Source: Cenarchaeum symbiosum A (GTDB lineage Archaea > Thermoproteota > Nitrososphaeria > Nitrososphaerales > Nitrosopumilaceae). From it: a stretch of 64,000 bases of DNA. The number at the start of each line of letters is the position of its first letter. Position 1 is the stretch's first letter. The notes beneath the pieces are model-generated. The model was not told where the DNA came from, did not search any database, and saw nothing but the letters and a program-made list of their open reading frames with translations. Made by a program: the position numbers and the translations under genes. Location of the stretch: assembly GCA_000200715.1 (NCBI GenBank), contig DP000238.1, forward strand, positions 1,970,849 through 2,034,848, given 5' to 3'. This document shows positions 8,095 to 16,657 of the stretch, in pieces.

Positions 8095-8559
8095 ATGCTG
8101 ACCAAAAAGACCGCCATAGGCACTGCCATAGGCTCGGTCATTACGGTGATCGGGCTAAGCGCGTTTGTGCTGTCCATAGGCCTGCAGACAGTAGAAGTGG
8201 ATGAGACGTTCGACACGGGCGAGCGCACGGGGTACTCGTTTAGCGCGCCGCAAAACGCCGAGCAGCAGATCAGCGTATCCGCGGAATCGTTTGACGTGAG
8301 GTTTGTAGCTCCTGGCAACGTCACCATTCCGCTGGCCAGCTATGAAGGCAACTTTACGCACAACTGGTCCCATCTGGAGGACGGTGACAGCAGGATCGAG
8401 ATACAGAACACGGGCCAGACCGAGATGCACGTGACGGCAGTATACCACATATCGACAGACCCGATATTTTACACCTACCACGTGCTTGTTATGATCTCGG
8501 GGATAGTGGTCATAGGGGTCAGCGCCGGGTTCAGTGCAAGAAAGCCCCGCGGCTTTTAG
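8095..8559 (+). CDS. Hypothetical membrane protein with extracellular beta domain
   Basis: 154 residues with two hydrophobic segments, at about 8-30 (GTAIGSVITVIGLSAFVLSIG) and 128-148 (VLVMISGIVVIGVSAGF), bracketing a roughly 95-residue polar, beta-rich loop with several potential N-glycosylation sequons (NVT, NFT, NWS). The arrangement predicts an outside-facing domain anchored at both ends. A TATA element TTTTAT (8064-8069) lies about 28 nt upstream of the ATG, supporting the start. It overlaps the 3' end of the convergent pheA by 4 nt. No family recognised. Confidence 0.7.
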   Translation: MLTKKTAIGTAIGSVITVIGLSAFVLSIGLQTVEVDETFDTGERTGYSFSAPQNAEQQISVSAESFDVRFVAPGNVTIPLASYEGNFTHNWSHLEDGDSRIEIQNTGQTEMHVTAVYHISTDPIFYTYHVLVMISGIVVIGVSAGFSARKPRGF

Positions 8560-9377
8560 CCTGGAACAGCCATCGGGTAGGATCCCAAAACCTTGAAGAA
8601 TGACGTATTGCGGCCAGCCTCCTCTAGCACCCCGGCTATACCGGGGTCGGCCGCGCTGCCCTCAAAGTCGACGTAAAAGTTGTACTCCCAGGGGGATCCA
8701 CTTCTCGGGCGGGACTCGATCTTTGTAAGGTTTACAGCCGCCCTCCCAAAGGCGGCAGTTATCCGGTGTAGGGCCCCCGGCTCGTGCCGTATCGAGAATA
8801 TTATCGACGTCTTGTCCTTTTTCGACGGGGGGCACGCCTTGTCCCCCAGTACCAGAAACCTTGTGTGGTTGTTCGGATCGTCTGCTATGTCCTCTCTGAT
8901 CACGGGGACGCCGTAAATCTCCGAGGCCCTCCTGCTGGCTATGCATGCGAGATCCACACTGTCCATTTTTTTTATCATGGGTACGCTGCCCGCCGTGTCA
9001 TAGGTGGGGACCGTCCTCATTCCTTCTTTTTGGATAAAGCGCCTGCACTGGCCCAGGGCCTGGGGGTGGGAGTAGACGGTGGTTATCTTTCCGGGGGCGC
9101 CGGTCCCTATCAGGCAGTGCTCTATCCTGTGGTATATCTCGCCTACTGCTATTAGTTTTGTAGAGTATAACAGGTCGCTGCTCTCGCCTACAGACCCCTC
9201 GATCGAGTTCTCTATGGGGAGTACCGAATAGTCGGTCGTGCCGCGTACCGTGCTGTCGAGCACGTCTGCAAAGCTCTGGCAGGGGATGGTCTCTATGTTT
9301 TCAAAGAATGATACTGCTGCGCCCTCGCTGTACGCGCCCCGCTCGCCCTGGAACGCGACGCGGGTGCTCTTAGACAC
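8556..9377 (-). CDS. pheA: Prephenate dehydratase
   Basis: Converts prephenate to phenylpyruvate in phenylalanine synthesis. The 273-residue stand-alone enzyme has the catalytic-domain landmarks FQGERGAYSE, VLPIENSIEGSV and DDPNNHTRFLVLG (TRF catalytic motif, here following NNH), and a C-terminal ACT regulatory domain (about 188-265) beginning SIIFSIRHEPGALHR with the ESRPRSG...WEYNFYVDFEG segment that binds phenylalanine for feedback inhibition. There is no chorismate mutase domain. The start is GTG and overlaps the 3' end of the exosome gene by 8 nt, so the two are likely co-transcribed. Confidence 0.95.
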   Translation of the reverse strand: MSKSTRVAFQGERGAYSEGAAVSFFENIETIPCQSFADVLDSTVRGTTDYSVLPIENSIEGSVGESSDLLYSTKLIAVGEIYHRIEHCLIGTGAPGKITTVYSHPQALGQCRRFIQKEGMRTVPTYDTAGSVPMIKKMDSVDLACIASRRASEIYGVPVIREDIADDPNNHTRFLVLGDKACPPSKKDKTSIIFSIRHEPGALHRITAAFGRAAVNLTKIESRPRSGSPWEYNFYVDFEGSAADPGIAGVLEEAGRNTSFFKVLGSYPMAVPG

Positions 9378-10338
9378 CGGGGCTTAGCAGCTTTTCGTTT
9401 CCAAAGTCAGAGGAGAGCTTTCTCTCGTCGACCCAGCCGCACTCGGTGCACTTTATGTTATAGTCCCGCTCCGGGGCATCCCAGCTGCGCCGCCGATCAA
9501 AGCCGCGCCCGCCGTCGCGGCCCTCGCGCCGCCTATCGCCAAAGTCCCCGCGTCTCCTGTCACCGGAGTCTTCCCGGTCACGCCTTCTATCTGCAAAATC
9601 ATCCCTGTCGCGCCTTCTATCCCCGAAGCTGTCACCGCGCCGCCTATCACCAGAGTCCTCCCGGTCACGCCGCCTGTCCGCAAAATCATCCCTGTCGCGC
9701 CTTCTATCGCCAAAGTCCCCGCGCCTTCTATCACCGTCTTCCCTGTCGCGCCTTCTATCTGCAAAGTCATCCCTGTCGCGCCGCCTATCCCCGAAGCTGT
9801 CTCCGCGCCTCCTGTCAAAGTCGCGCCCGCCGTCACGGCGGTCGCCGCGGTCGTCCCTGCGGCCCTTTTTCAGGCCGTCGTGGTTCCGTATTACATCCTT
9901 GCCGCACTTTCTGCACTTTGTGAACAGGACGCCGAGGCTGGGATCGTTCATGCCCGCGTGTATGTCGCCGTTGATGCGCTTTATGATCTTGAGGACCACT
10001 ATGTCGTTGACCAGGGTCACGGTGCTCTTGCGGATGTTTCTCGTCGAGCACATGCACTCGATGCCGGACGTGATGGGTCTGCCGTTGATGAGCTTCATGG
10101 ATACGGCAAACCTGTGCGTCATGACTGCTGCGACCGAGCCTATTATGGTGTCGCCCGCGTCGGGAATGGGCAGCAATCTGGGGACCTTTATGTTGGCGAC
10201 GCGGCTGCTCTTGTCGAACTCGGCCGTGCCGACCCCTGCGGCGCGCACCTTGTCCCCGTCGTCAAAGGCGTTTTTGCCCGCTTCATACTCCTCTATGGAG
10301 GCTATCACGTCCCCTGGAATGGTAAATGAATCGGGCAT
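9370..10338 (-). CDS. csl4: Exosome subunit Csl4 with repeat-rich insertion in its zinc ribbon
   Basis: RNA-binding cap subunit of the archaeal exosome. Residues 1-60 match the Csl4 N-terminal domain (IPGDVIASIEEYEAG), 60-130 an S1 domain (GDTIIGSVAAVM...DIVVLKIIKRINGDIHA). The C-terminal zinc ribbon is split: Cys142/Cys145 (KCRKCGKDV) and Cys297/Cys300 (IKCTECGW) are separated by about 140 residues of Arg/Asp-rich sequence made of a roughly 28-residue unit (core GDRRRDRDDFADRRRDRED) repeated three and a half times. The family normally has about 10-15 residues there. ATG 10338 has the box GTTATAAT (about 10361-10369) about 27 nt upstream; the upstream extension of the frame is rejected. It overlaps pheA by 8 nt. 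Confidence 0.88.
   Translation of the reverse strand: MPDSFTIPGDVIASIEEYEAGKNAFDDGDKVRAAGVGTAEFDKSSRVANIKVPRLLPIPDAGDTIIGSVAAVMTHRFAVSMKLINGRPITSGIECMCSTRNIRKSTVTLVNDIVVLKIIKRINGDIHAGMNDPSLGVLFTKCRKCGKDVIRNHDGLKKGRRDDRGDRRDGGRDFDRRRGDSFGDRRRDRDDFADRRRDREDGDRRRGDFGDRRRDRDDFADRRRDREDSGDRRRGDSFGDRRRDRDDFADRRRDREDSGDRRRGDFGDRRREGRDGGRGFDRRRSWDAPERDYNIKCTECGWVDERKLSSDFGNEKLLSPGV
9500..9816. repeat. In-frame tandem repeat of about 84-87 bp inside csl4
   Basis: Roughly three and a half copies of a 28-29 codon unit encoding the Arg/Asp-rich linker. Units alternate between SFG and FG versions, showing repeated unequal duplication. The repeats keep the reading frame throughout. Confidence 0.8.
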
Positions 10339-10856
10339 TATACGGAGGCCCCGGGTTGGAATTATAACTCTTTGTGGGGGATCTGCGGGAGCTTGCCCCT
10401 GCCGGCATGCTTTCCGCTTTCGGGCATGGATTTTATGGTTTTTCGAGGCTGATAACATGCACTGAAATCTGATCAGCAAAACTGCCGCATGGGGGCAGTC
10501 CGGTCCGACTCCCGCATTGTTCGCTAAAGTTATGCGATTCAGCAGCTGGTGCCAGCCGGCCCAGCCAAGGGGAATGGCCTACCCGTCATTGTATGACTAA
10601 ATGCTCCATGTTCCCCCCTCCGGTACCCAACACTTGTGATCGCCATGCCGGCATTGCACCGTCTCTCGTATAGGGCATTCTATCTGGATATGGCGTTGAC
10701 AAGGCGGCATAGATCTGTATGGGATCGTGCAACATCTAGGTTTTAAGTCGATTTTATATCGTCTAGTGCGGGACGGGCTAGTCAAAGTACGGGAATAGTT
10801 GGGTTAGAATAATAAACAATGTCAATTTATATGTAAAACCCCTCTCATGGCAATCT
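10339..10856. other. Intergenic region, no gene seen
   Basis: It holds the divergent promoters for csl4 (box at about 10361-10369, minus strand) and for the small gene at 10857 (TTTATATG, 10826-10833). The middle part (10480-10780) is mixed in composition with no codon bias; short frames such as 10597-10785 on the minus strand look random. I found no tRNA or other RNA gene. Confidence 0.5.
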
Positions 10857-11051
10857 ATGCCTTTCAATACAAAAGAAATATATCAAAAATTCATGGAAGA
10901 ACAAATTAAAAAACTAACCGAAGCAGTAGTCGAACTTCCTACCGGTGAAGATGCTGAAAAAACCAGATCATATCGTGATCGTATCAATGAAATAAGGCAA
11001 GACATCTATGATTCAACCAGCATATACATACGATCTATAGAGAAAGAATAG
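10857..11051 (+). CDS. Small helical hypothetical protein
   Basis: 64 residues, rich in Lys, Glu and Ile and predicted fully helical (YQKFMEEQIKKLTEAVVELP, then SYRDRINEIRQDIYDS). The coding DNA is clearly more AT-rich than its neighbours, hinting at transfer or strong constraint. The ATG lies 27 nt after a TTATAT box (10828-10833), which argues that it is a real leaderless gene. No domain recognised; it could be a small DNA-associated or regulatory protein. It stands alone between csl4 and the dehydrogenase. Confidence 0.55.
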   Translation: MPFNTKEIYQKFMEEQIKKLTEAVVELPTGEDAEKTRSYRDRINEIRQDIYDSTSIYIRSIEKE

Positions 11052-11450
11052 AGTATTTTGTCTGGCAACAGAGCAATTTTTATTTTTTAAATACTATCAT
11101 ACAGTAATGCACATGCTTCACCCAAGTATTCAAAAGCCAGGTAATGCCTAGCCTATGCTTGAAATGTGTGCTTATGTGAGAGCACATACTGGTTATCATC
11201 CCCCGCGCAGGGCAACCATGACATATTGGCAGGCAGACTATGTTTATCCCGGCTATGGAGGACTTGTGGGTCGTTGGACGGGATAAGCTGCATGCGCCGG
11301 ATGAGCCCCGCAAGCTGGGTGTGGGCGTCAGACCGCCGGATGACAAAATACGGTGATCTGATTATACGCTACTGGGCCCAGGATGGGCCCGCATGCAGAA
11401 GAACCATGCATTCCAAAAGCGATATTAGATGTGCAATGTGCAGCACCGCC

Positions 11451-12494
11451 GTGAGGGCTTTAGTCTACGACAGGTATGCGGAGGAGAACGACTTTGCGTC
11501 CATACTGGACATAAAGGATATCGACGAGCCAGAGCCGGGCCCGCGCGAAGTATGCTTCAGGGTAAGGGCTGCAGCGCTCAACCACGACGACATCTGGGGC
11601 ATGAGGGGCAAGCCGATAGGAGTACCGATGCCGCACATATCCGGCTCCGATGCTGCAGGGGATGTGACAGCCGTCGGCTCGCAGGTTGAAGGGCTCAAGG
11701 TGGGCGACCGCATAGTATCCCACGGGAATATCTCATGCAGAATATGCAGGATGTGCACGTCAGGCAGGGAGTACGACTGCAAGAATAGAATAGTCTGGGG
11801 CTTTCAGACGGGGCCGTTATGGGGGGGCTTTTGCGAGGTATCGCACCTGCCCGAGATAAACGCAGTGCCAATACCCGATGGCGTATCGTACGAGGAGGCT
11901 GCAGCATCATCGATGACGATGATGACCTCCTGGCACATGCTAGTCGGGCGCGCCCGGATAGTCCCGGGCCAGTCTGTATTGATCATGGGAGGGGGCTCCG
12001 GCATGGGCATATTCGGGATACAGATAGCAAAGATGTTCGGATGTACAGTGATAGCGACGGCAGGCCCTGGCAAGCTCGAACAGTGTATCGAGCTTGGGGC
12101 AGACCACGCCATAGACCACAGGAGGGACGACTGGGATTCCCGGGTAAAGGAAATAGCGGGATCAGGCCTTGATGTGATATTCGAGCACATAGGCGGGGAG
12201 CACTGGAACAGGGAGCTTGCCCTGTTGCGGCGCGGCGGGACGGTAGTGACTACAGGGGCTACCACGGGGTATGATGTGCGTACAAACCTGAACAGGCTCA
12301 CCTCCGAGGGCCTGAGCATACTCGGCTCGACACAGGGGACCCGGGCGGAGCTTGAACAGTGCCTCTACTGGCTGTCCAGGGGCGATATACGGGCGGTAAT
12401 AGATTCAGAGTACCCCCTGGAGAGGGCTGCCGAGGCGCACCAGAGGATGCTCCGGGGTAAAGGGTTATTTGGGAAGATTCTGCTTAAACCGTAA
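11451..12494 (+). CDS. Zinc-type alcohol dehydrogenase-like oxidoreductase (MDR superfamily)
   Basis: A 347-residue medium-chain dehydrogenase/reductase. The N-terminal GroES-like domain has the structural-zinc loop Cys96-x2-Cys99-x2-Cys102-x7-Cys110 (CRICRMCTSGREYDC) and an active-site region LNHDDIWGMRG followed by PHISGSDAAGDV. The canonical catalytic-zinc Cys is not evident, as in the quinone-oxidoreductase-like MDR subgroup. The Rossmann fold has LIMGGGSGMGIFGIQIAK. The frame is open from 11166, but a TATA-like GATATTAGAT (11421-11430) lies 26 nt before the GTG at 11451, where MDR homology begins. Substrate is unknown; MDR proteins include acryloyl-CoA reductase of autotrophic archaea, so a carbon-fixation role is possible but untested. 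The TPR gene follows by 2 nt. Confidence 0.85.
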   Translation: MRALVYDRYAEENDFASILDIKDIDEPEPGPREVCFRVRAAALNHDDIWGMRGKPIGVPMPHISGSDAAGDVTAVGSQVEGLKVGDRIVSHGNISCRICRMCTSGREYDCKNRIVWGFQTGPLWGGFCEVSHLPEINAVPIPDGVSYEEAAASSMTMMTSWHMLVGRARIVPGQSVLIMGGGSGMGIFGIQIAKMFGCTVIATAGPGKLEQCIELGADHAIDHRRDDWDSRVKEIAGSGLDVIFEHIGGEHWNRELALLRRGGTVVTTGATTGYDVRTNLNRLTSEGLSILGSTQGTRAELEQCLYWLSRGDIRAVIDSEYPLERAAEAHQRMLRGKGLFGKILLKP

Positions 12495-12496
12495 AA

Positions 12497-13117
12497 ATGA
12501 GCTCGGATCCTAGAATTGACTCGCTGCTTGACGAGGCAAACCAGCTGTTCCTCAAAAAGAGGTACGATGAGGCCGTCCACTTTTACGAGGAGGTGCTCGA
12601 TACGGACCCCGGCAACCTGAGCGCGATTAACAACGCGGGGTACGCGCTATCCAAGACCGGCAGTTTTGAGAAGGCGCTGTCCTATTACGGAAAGGGCCTC
12701 GAGCTGTACCCCGGGGACGTCTCGATAACCGTAAACATGATCTCCTGCATGAGAAAGCTTGGCGATCTAGACGGGGCGCTGGGCCGCTGCGAGGCCTTGC
12801 TGGTGGATATGCCCGACTATAACGCGGTGCTGTACCACAAGGAGAGGATACTGTATTCGATGTCAAGATTCGACGAGTCCGTTATATGCTGCGACAGGAT
12901 ACTGGCAGTATACCCTGACAACTGGGAGGTCATATACGACAGGGCGCGCTCGCTGGCCAGGCTCGATAGGATCCCCGACTGTACAGAGACGCTTAGAAGG
13001 GCGATAGGGATGCACCCGGGTGCGGCGGCCAAGGCGCTCGGGGACAAGGCGTTTGAGAATGCCTGCAAGGATAGCACATTTCAAAAGATGCTGGTGGATC
13101 AGCCCGATTCAGACTGA
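12497..13117 (+). CDS. Tetratricopeptide-repeat protein
   Basis: 206 residues forming about five TPR units: EANQLFLKKRYDEAVHFYEEVL, a second with INNAGYALSKTGSFEKALSY, a third with INMISC-type spacing (NMISCMRKLGDLDGALGRCEALL), then RILYSMSRFDESVICCDRIL and ARSLARLDRIPDCTETLRRAI. The repeats show the Gly/Ala-8 and Pro-32 positions (LDTDPGN, LELYPGD, AVYPDN). It is a cytoplasmic protein-protein scaffold with no other domain. The start is 2 nt after the dehydrogenase stop, implying one transcript and possibly joint function. Confidence 0.9.
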   Translation: MSSDPRIDSLLDEANQLFLKKRYDEAVHFYEEVLDTDPGNLSAINNAGYALSKTGSFEKALSYYGKGLELYPGDVSITVNMISCMRKLGDLDGALGRCEALLVDMPDYNAVLYHKERILYSMSRFDESVICCDRILAVYPDNWEVIYDRARSLARLDRIPDCTETLRRAIGMHPGAAAKALGDKAFENACKDSTFQKMLVDQPDSD

Positions 13118-13128
13118 ATACGCCGGTT

Positions 13129-14124
13129 CTATAACCAGTGGGGGATCTGCAGGTAGGATCCGATCTCTTCTTTCCGGATGACCCGCAGAAGCGCCGCCGC
13201 CTGGGGTGTGGACAGAAGAGGCTTGTCAAACGGGTTGTCGGTGGATATCCTGGGGCAGGCCACCTGGATGTAGGCGTCTATCCCGGAGAAGCTGCGCAGC
13301 CTGTCGTTGGTTATATCCGTCATGGCGAGCAGCTGGACTGTCCTGCCCTCTTTTTCGAGCTCTTTTTTGAACTTTAGAGCGGTAAGCTTTGAGAGCTGCC
13401 CCTCTTTTAGGCCGACTATTATCCCGAATGTCTGCGCATCTGCGGCCTTGTAGACAGCCAGCGTGGCCTTGCGCTGCAGCTTTTCGGCAAACTCTGTGAC
13501 ATCCCTTACCTCGTTAAAGTACGGGTCGAGCACGAACGTGGGCAGTCCCGTAGACAGGGCAAGGCCCGCCGCATGGAAGTTGCTCTGCCCCATGAAGACG
13601 TTGGCGTCGGCTGACTCTTTTGTATCCATGGCGGGATAGAACTCGCAGCCGAACACCTGGCCGTCGTTGAGCTGCCCCCTTCCCTTTCCCACTTTTACTA
13701 TGACGCCGCCCTTTTCTAGTATGGACCTGACCGCATCCACCTGGTTTAGATGCTGGCTGTCGGTGACGAGCGAGACGGTTTTGCCTGCGAGGAGGGATAC
13801 TGTCTTTTCGGCCACAGAATCAAACGGCATATCATCGTAGGCGTCTATCAGGTGGACGTTTTTCCCGTACTGTTCGACATTGATTGTATGGCCTATGTTG
13901 AAGAGTATCTCTGCTCCCAGGGTCTCTGCTCCCGCCGAGTTAAAATCGCAGGTGCCCCATGTGGTATCTGCGAGTATGTACGCGGGTATGCCGAATTTCT
14001 CCATTATCCTTGATGCTGTGCGCTGCACCTGGGGCAGCATGCCATCTGGGCCGTTGAGGGCCACCGACATGGGCTTTCTCTCCTCTATTATCTCGGATAT
14101 TCTATCCTCGTCTATTACTATCAT
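13129..14124 (-). CDS. dph2: Diphthamide biosynthesis radical enzyme Dph2
   Basis: First enzyme of diphthamide synthesis on elongation factor 2: a 4Fe-4S enzyme cleaving S-adenosylmethionine to a 3-amino-3-carboxypropyl radical. The three cluster cysteines are visible at Cys59 (DTTWGTCDF), Cys160 (FGCEFYPA) and Cys290 (IQVACPRIS), one in each of three similar domains. Length 331 fits the archaeal homodimeric form. The ATG at 14124 follows an AT-rich TTTAAATTAAT box (about 14149-14159) on this strand; the open extension upstream is discarded. It is divergent from the CAP-domain gene, whose promoter uses the same AT-rich block. Confidence 0.93.
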   Translation of the reverse strand: MIVIDEDRISEIIEERKPMSVALNGPDGMLPQVQRTASRIMEKFGIPAYILADTTWGTCDFNSAGAETLGAEILFNIGHTINVEQYGKNVHLIDAYDDMPFDSVAEKTVSLLAGKTVSLVTDSQHLNQVDAVRSILEKGGVIVKVGKGRGQLNDGQVFGCEFYPAMDTKESADANVFMGQSNFHAAGLALSTGLPTFVLDPYFNEVRDVTEFAEKLQRKATLAVYKAADAQTFGIIVGLKEGQLSKLTALKFKKELEKEGRTVQLLAMTDITNDRLRSFSGIDAYIQVACPRISTDNPFDKPLLSTPQAAALLRVIRKEEIGSYLQIPHWL

Positions 14125-14171
14125 TTTCAGATGAGGGGATGGCGGTATTAATTTAAACCAAGCTTCGGAGG

Positions 14172-15116
14172 ATGCGCCGCATCTATGCAGGGATGCTCTG
14201 TTCTGCAAGTCAAGCCACAAATAGCAGACATGCACATCTTGAGCCATTGGAGACGGACTGCAGCCACCTGTACGTCTTTGACGGGGGGCACTTTCGCTGC
14301 GTAAGGTGCGGGCATCTCCGCCAGGCTAGGCCGTACAAAAAGAGGAGGGCCGCAAGGGCTGTCCCGGGGATGGCCCTGCTGGCAGTACTGGCGGTGGCCG
14401 GGGCAGGAGTGTACCTGGGCGTGCTGCACTTTGACGTGAGCAGGCAGGACATAGAGGCCCAGGCAATGGGGATATACGACGCGATCCCGATCGATGCCGC
14501 CGAAGACGCCATCCTCGGCGCGTTCTCTGCAGAGACTGGGAATACACTGTACAGCTCGATACCTGCCGGAGCCATCGATGCCGCAGAGAATGTGGCAGCA
14601 GAGATCTCCCAGTACCCGCCGTTTAGGACAGAATCAGGCTTTGATCATGCAGCTGTAGAATCGTACATCTTCCGGCTTACAAATGAGGAGAGGGTGGCAT
14701 ACGGCATTGAGCCACTGTACAGGACTCCCGAGATAGACGGGATAGCGCTCGGGCACAGCAGGGACATGTACGACCGGGATTATTTTGAGCACGAGACGCC
14801 CGAAGGGCTAGGCCCGACGGGCAGGGGGCAGGAGGCAGGCTACGACTGCCGAAAGAACTATCTTGGATACTATACCTACGGACTGGCGGAGAACATCGCG
14901 TATGGGCATACGTATTCATCGTACATGCAGGAGGGCATACCGTCTACATATGGGTGGCTGGCGGGAGAGGAGGATCTTGCACGGCAGCTTGTCGATGGCT
15001 GGATGAACAGTCCCGGCCACAGGGAGAACATACTGGAGGAGAAGTACAACCGGATAGGGGTGGGCGTGTACATAGGCGAATCAGAGGAGGTGTACGCCAC
15101 GCAGAACTTTTGCTAG
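14172..15116 (+). CDS. CAP/SCP-domain protein with N-terminal zinc knuckle and membrane anchor
   Basis: 314 residues. A short cytoplasmic zinc-ribbon-like piece (CSHLYVFDGGHFRCVRCGHL, Cys30, Cys43, Cys46 and a His) is followed by a basic stretch and a transmembrane segment (about 67-86, GMALLAVLAVAGAGVYLGVL), then an outside CAP domain (about 160-314): LTNEERVAYGIEPL, HSRDMYDRDYFEHETP, GLAENIAYGH, WMNSPGHRENIL and YATQNFC. CAP proteins occur in cell-surface and secreted roles; catalytic activity is unclear. The start is uncertain: ATG 14172 is about 25 nt from the AT-rich block shared with dph2; ATG 14193 is an alternative. Confidence 0.82.
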   Translation: MRRIYAGMLCSASQATNSRHAHLEPLETDCSHLYVFDGGHFRCVRCGHLRQARPYKKRRAARAVPGMALLAVLAVAGAGVYLGVLHFDVSRQDIEAQAMGIYDAIPIDAAEDAILGAFSAETGNTLYSSIPAGAIDAAENVAAEISQYPPFRTESGFDHAAVESYIFRLTNEERVAYGIEPLYRTPEIDGIALGHSRDMYDRDYFEHETPEGLGPTGRGQEAGYDCRKNYLGYYTYGLAENIAYGHTYSSYMQEGIPSTYGWLAGEEDLARQLVDGWMNSPGHRENILEEKYNRIGVGVYIGESEEVYATQNFC

Positions 15117-15170
15117 AGAAACATCCGGTTCTGTCCGGCAGCTTTTATGGCTCGGCTGCGTAGACGTACC

Positions 15171-15959
15171 ATGACTGCCGAGGGCATGGCGGATAGCGCC
15201 GCAGACCGCAAGTGCAAGCTAAAGTGGAACCAGGATCTATTCGGCAAGATCTCCGTGGTGCCCCCGCTCGGGTATATCCGGTCCAGGAGGCAGGCAGTCG
15301 GGCATATACTTCCCATTCTACAGTCTATACGCCATGATGAATACAGGGAGCCGATGGCGGGGGAGGGCGCCGTCTTTTTTGCAAAGCCGTGGTCCGCAAA
15401 CAGCGTCCTCAACGACCTGGACGAGGATCTGATCACCACGTACAGGATACTGCGGAATGCCTCCACCCGGGACGAGCTTGCAACGGCCATCGCAGAGAAT
15501 CCGCCCGTGCGGGGCATGATCCCGGACGACGGCAACGATCCGGCAACAGTGGCGCGGAGGCGCCTATCCCAGAGCCACATCGAGCACAGCAGCCCTGAAA
15601 AGATGACGCCAGACAAGTGGAAGGAGATGATCACGATGGCCGGCCGCAAGCTGGAGGGCACAGAGCTTACGGTCTCTGACTTTGAGGATTCAATAGCAGA
15701 GCCCGGCAGGAACGTCCTGATGTTTGTAGATCCCCCGCGTTATAACCCGGGCGGGGTCTTTACAGAAGGCGACCACAGCCGGCTCGCAGGGGCGCTCCGG
15801 CTGGCCCCACACAAGTTCCTCCTAGTATGCAATGACTGCCCCGAGGTAAGAAAGCTCTACGACTGGGCCCGCGTAAAGGAGGCAGCACTGGGGGCACAGA
15901 CGGGGGAGCTGTTCATATCCAACTTTGAGCTGCCTGACAGACCCTGTCAAGATGCGTAG
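15171..15959 (+). CDS. D12-class adenine DNA methyltransferase-like protein
   Basis: 262 residues with the permuted motif order of D12 (Dam-like) N6-adenine methyltransferases: PPLGYIRSRRQAVGHIL (N-terminal target region), SAM-binding motif I as REPMAGEGAVFFAKP, SVLNDLDEDLITTYRIL, and catalytic motif IV as LMFVDPPRYNPGG, then the tail FLLVCNDCPEVRKLYDW. Motif IV reads DPPR-Y rather than DPPY. No restriction endonuclease gene is adjacent, so it would be an orphan methylase. The start ATG 15171 lies 27 nt after TTTTAT (15136-15141 region to 15147); an earlier frame start at 15147 lies inside the box itself. Confidence 0.8.
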   Translation: MTAEGMADSAADRKCKLKWNQDLFGKISVVPPLGYIRSRRQAVGHILPILQSIRHDEYREPMAGEGAVFFAKPWSANSVLNDLDEDLITTYRILRNASTRDELATAIAENPPVRGMIPDDGNDPATVARRRLSQSHIEHSSPEKMTPDKWKEMITMAGRKLEGTELTVSDFEDSIAEPGRNVLMFVDPPRYNPGGVFTEGDHSRLAGALRLAPHKFLLVCNDCPEVRKLYDWARVKEAALGAQTGELFISNFELPDRPCQDA

Positions 15960-15985
15960 ATCATCCAACAGCCGTGTTATTCCTA

Positions 15986-16657
15986 TTACCTTGTGAGAAA
16001 ACCCAGGCGGGTTTCACGCATATTCCATTTCCACGCCCTGTAGTATATCACCAGTGCGGATATGAGAACCAGCAGGATGGCTATTCCTACACTTTCAGAC
16101 ATCTGATAAGTTTCAATCATATATTCTGTAATGATCGAATGATAAACAAGAATTGCAAATGACACTGCAAGGCATATGATTGTCTTCCTTGAACGTATTG
16201 CCATGTTTTCATACGCATCATTGTCCTGTTTTTTCAGATATTTGTATTCAGAGCGTTTTATCCTGTCCCATACCGCATACGTCACAAAAATTGTGAATAC
16301 AACTGCAGGGAACTGCTCTGTGAAATATTCGGTGGTTGATATGCTCAGCAAGTAGAAATACTCGAAAAGTATCATGATATCCAGGACAAACCGGGCCGAG
16401 CCCTGCCAATTATCACTGTATGGCCTCTTGGATAATGAGCGGGAGTATCCTATCCAGCTTGATACTATTATCACATATGAGACGAATAATGACGCGGCCG
16501 TGATGGCGCTTTCATCGTCAAATATGCCGTCAACGGGAATCAGCACCTCCGACAAGTTTAGAAAGCCTTGTACCATCACTATGGCAAAAATGACGTATAT
16601 CCCCATCATAAACGAGGAACTGGCGGTCTGCTCCTGGAAAAAGCTGGGCAATGTCAA
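15986..16657 (-). CDS. Hypothetical multi-pass membrane protein
   Basis: 223 residues with about five hydrophobic segments: around 18-40 (MGIYVIFAIVMVQGFLNLSEV), 52-72 (AASLFVSYVIIVSSWIGY), 92-108 (FVLDIMILFEYFYLL), 117-132 and two near the end (IICLAVSFAILVYHSII and VGIAILLVLISALVIYYRAW). Charged loops include KRSEYKYLKKQDNDAYENM. The start is TTG at 16657, placed directly after the stop of the small upstream gene; a TTATTATT box (about 16677-16684) also lies 25 nt upstream, so it may have its own transcript. The coding DNA is more AT-rich than the core neighbours. No family recognised. Confidence 0.65.
   Translation of the reverse strand: MTLPSFFQEQTASSSFMMGIYVIFAIVMVQGFLNLSEVLIPVDGIFDDESAITAASLFVSYVIIVSSWIGYSRSLSKRPYSDNWQGSARFVLDIMILFEYFYLLSISTTEYFTEQFPAVVFTIFVTYAVWDRIKRSEYKYLKKQDNDAYENMAIRSRKTIICLAVSFAILVYHSIITEYMIETYQMSESVGIAILLVLISALVIYYRAWKWNMRETRLGFLTR

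Noticed and set aside
9500-9816. Regular ~85-bp repeats resembling a CRISPR or minisatellite
   Set aside because: They are contiguous, without unique spacers, and encode an in-frame Arg/Asp-rich linker of Csl4.
10597-10785. Minus-strand 62-codon frame in the csl4 upstream gap
   Set aside because: Random composition rich in Cys, Arg and Pro, with no usable start context.
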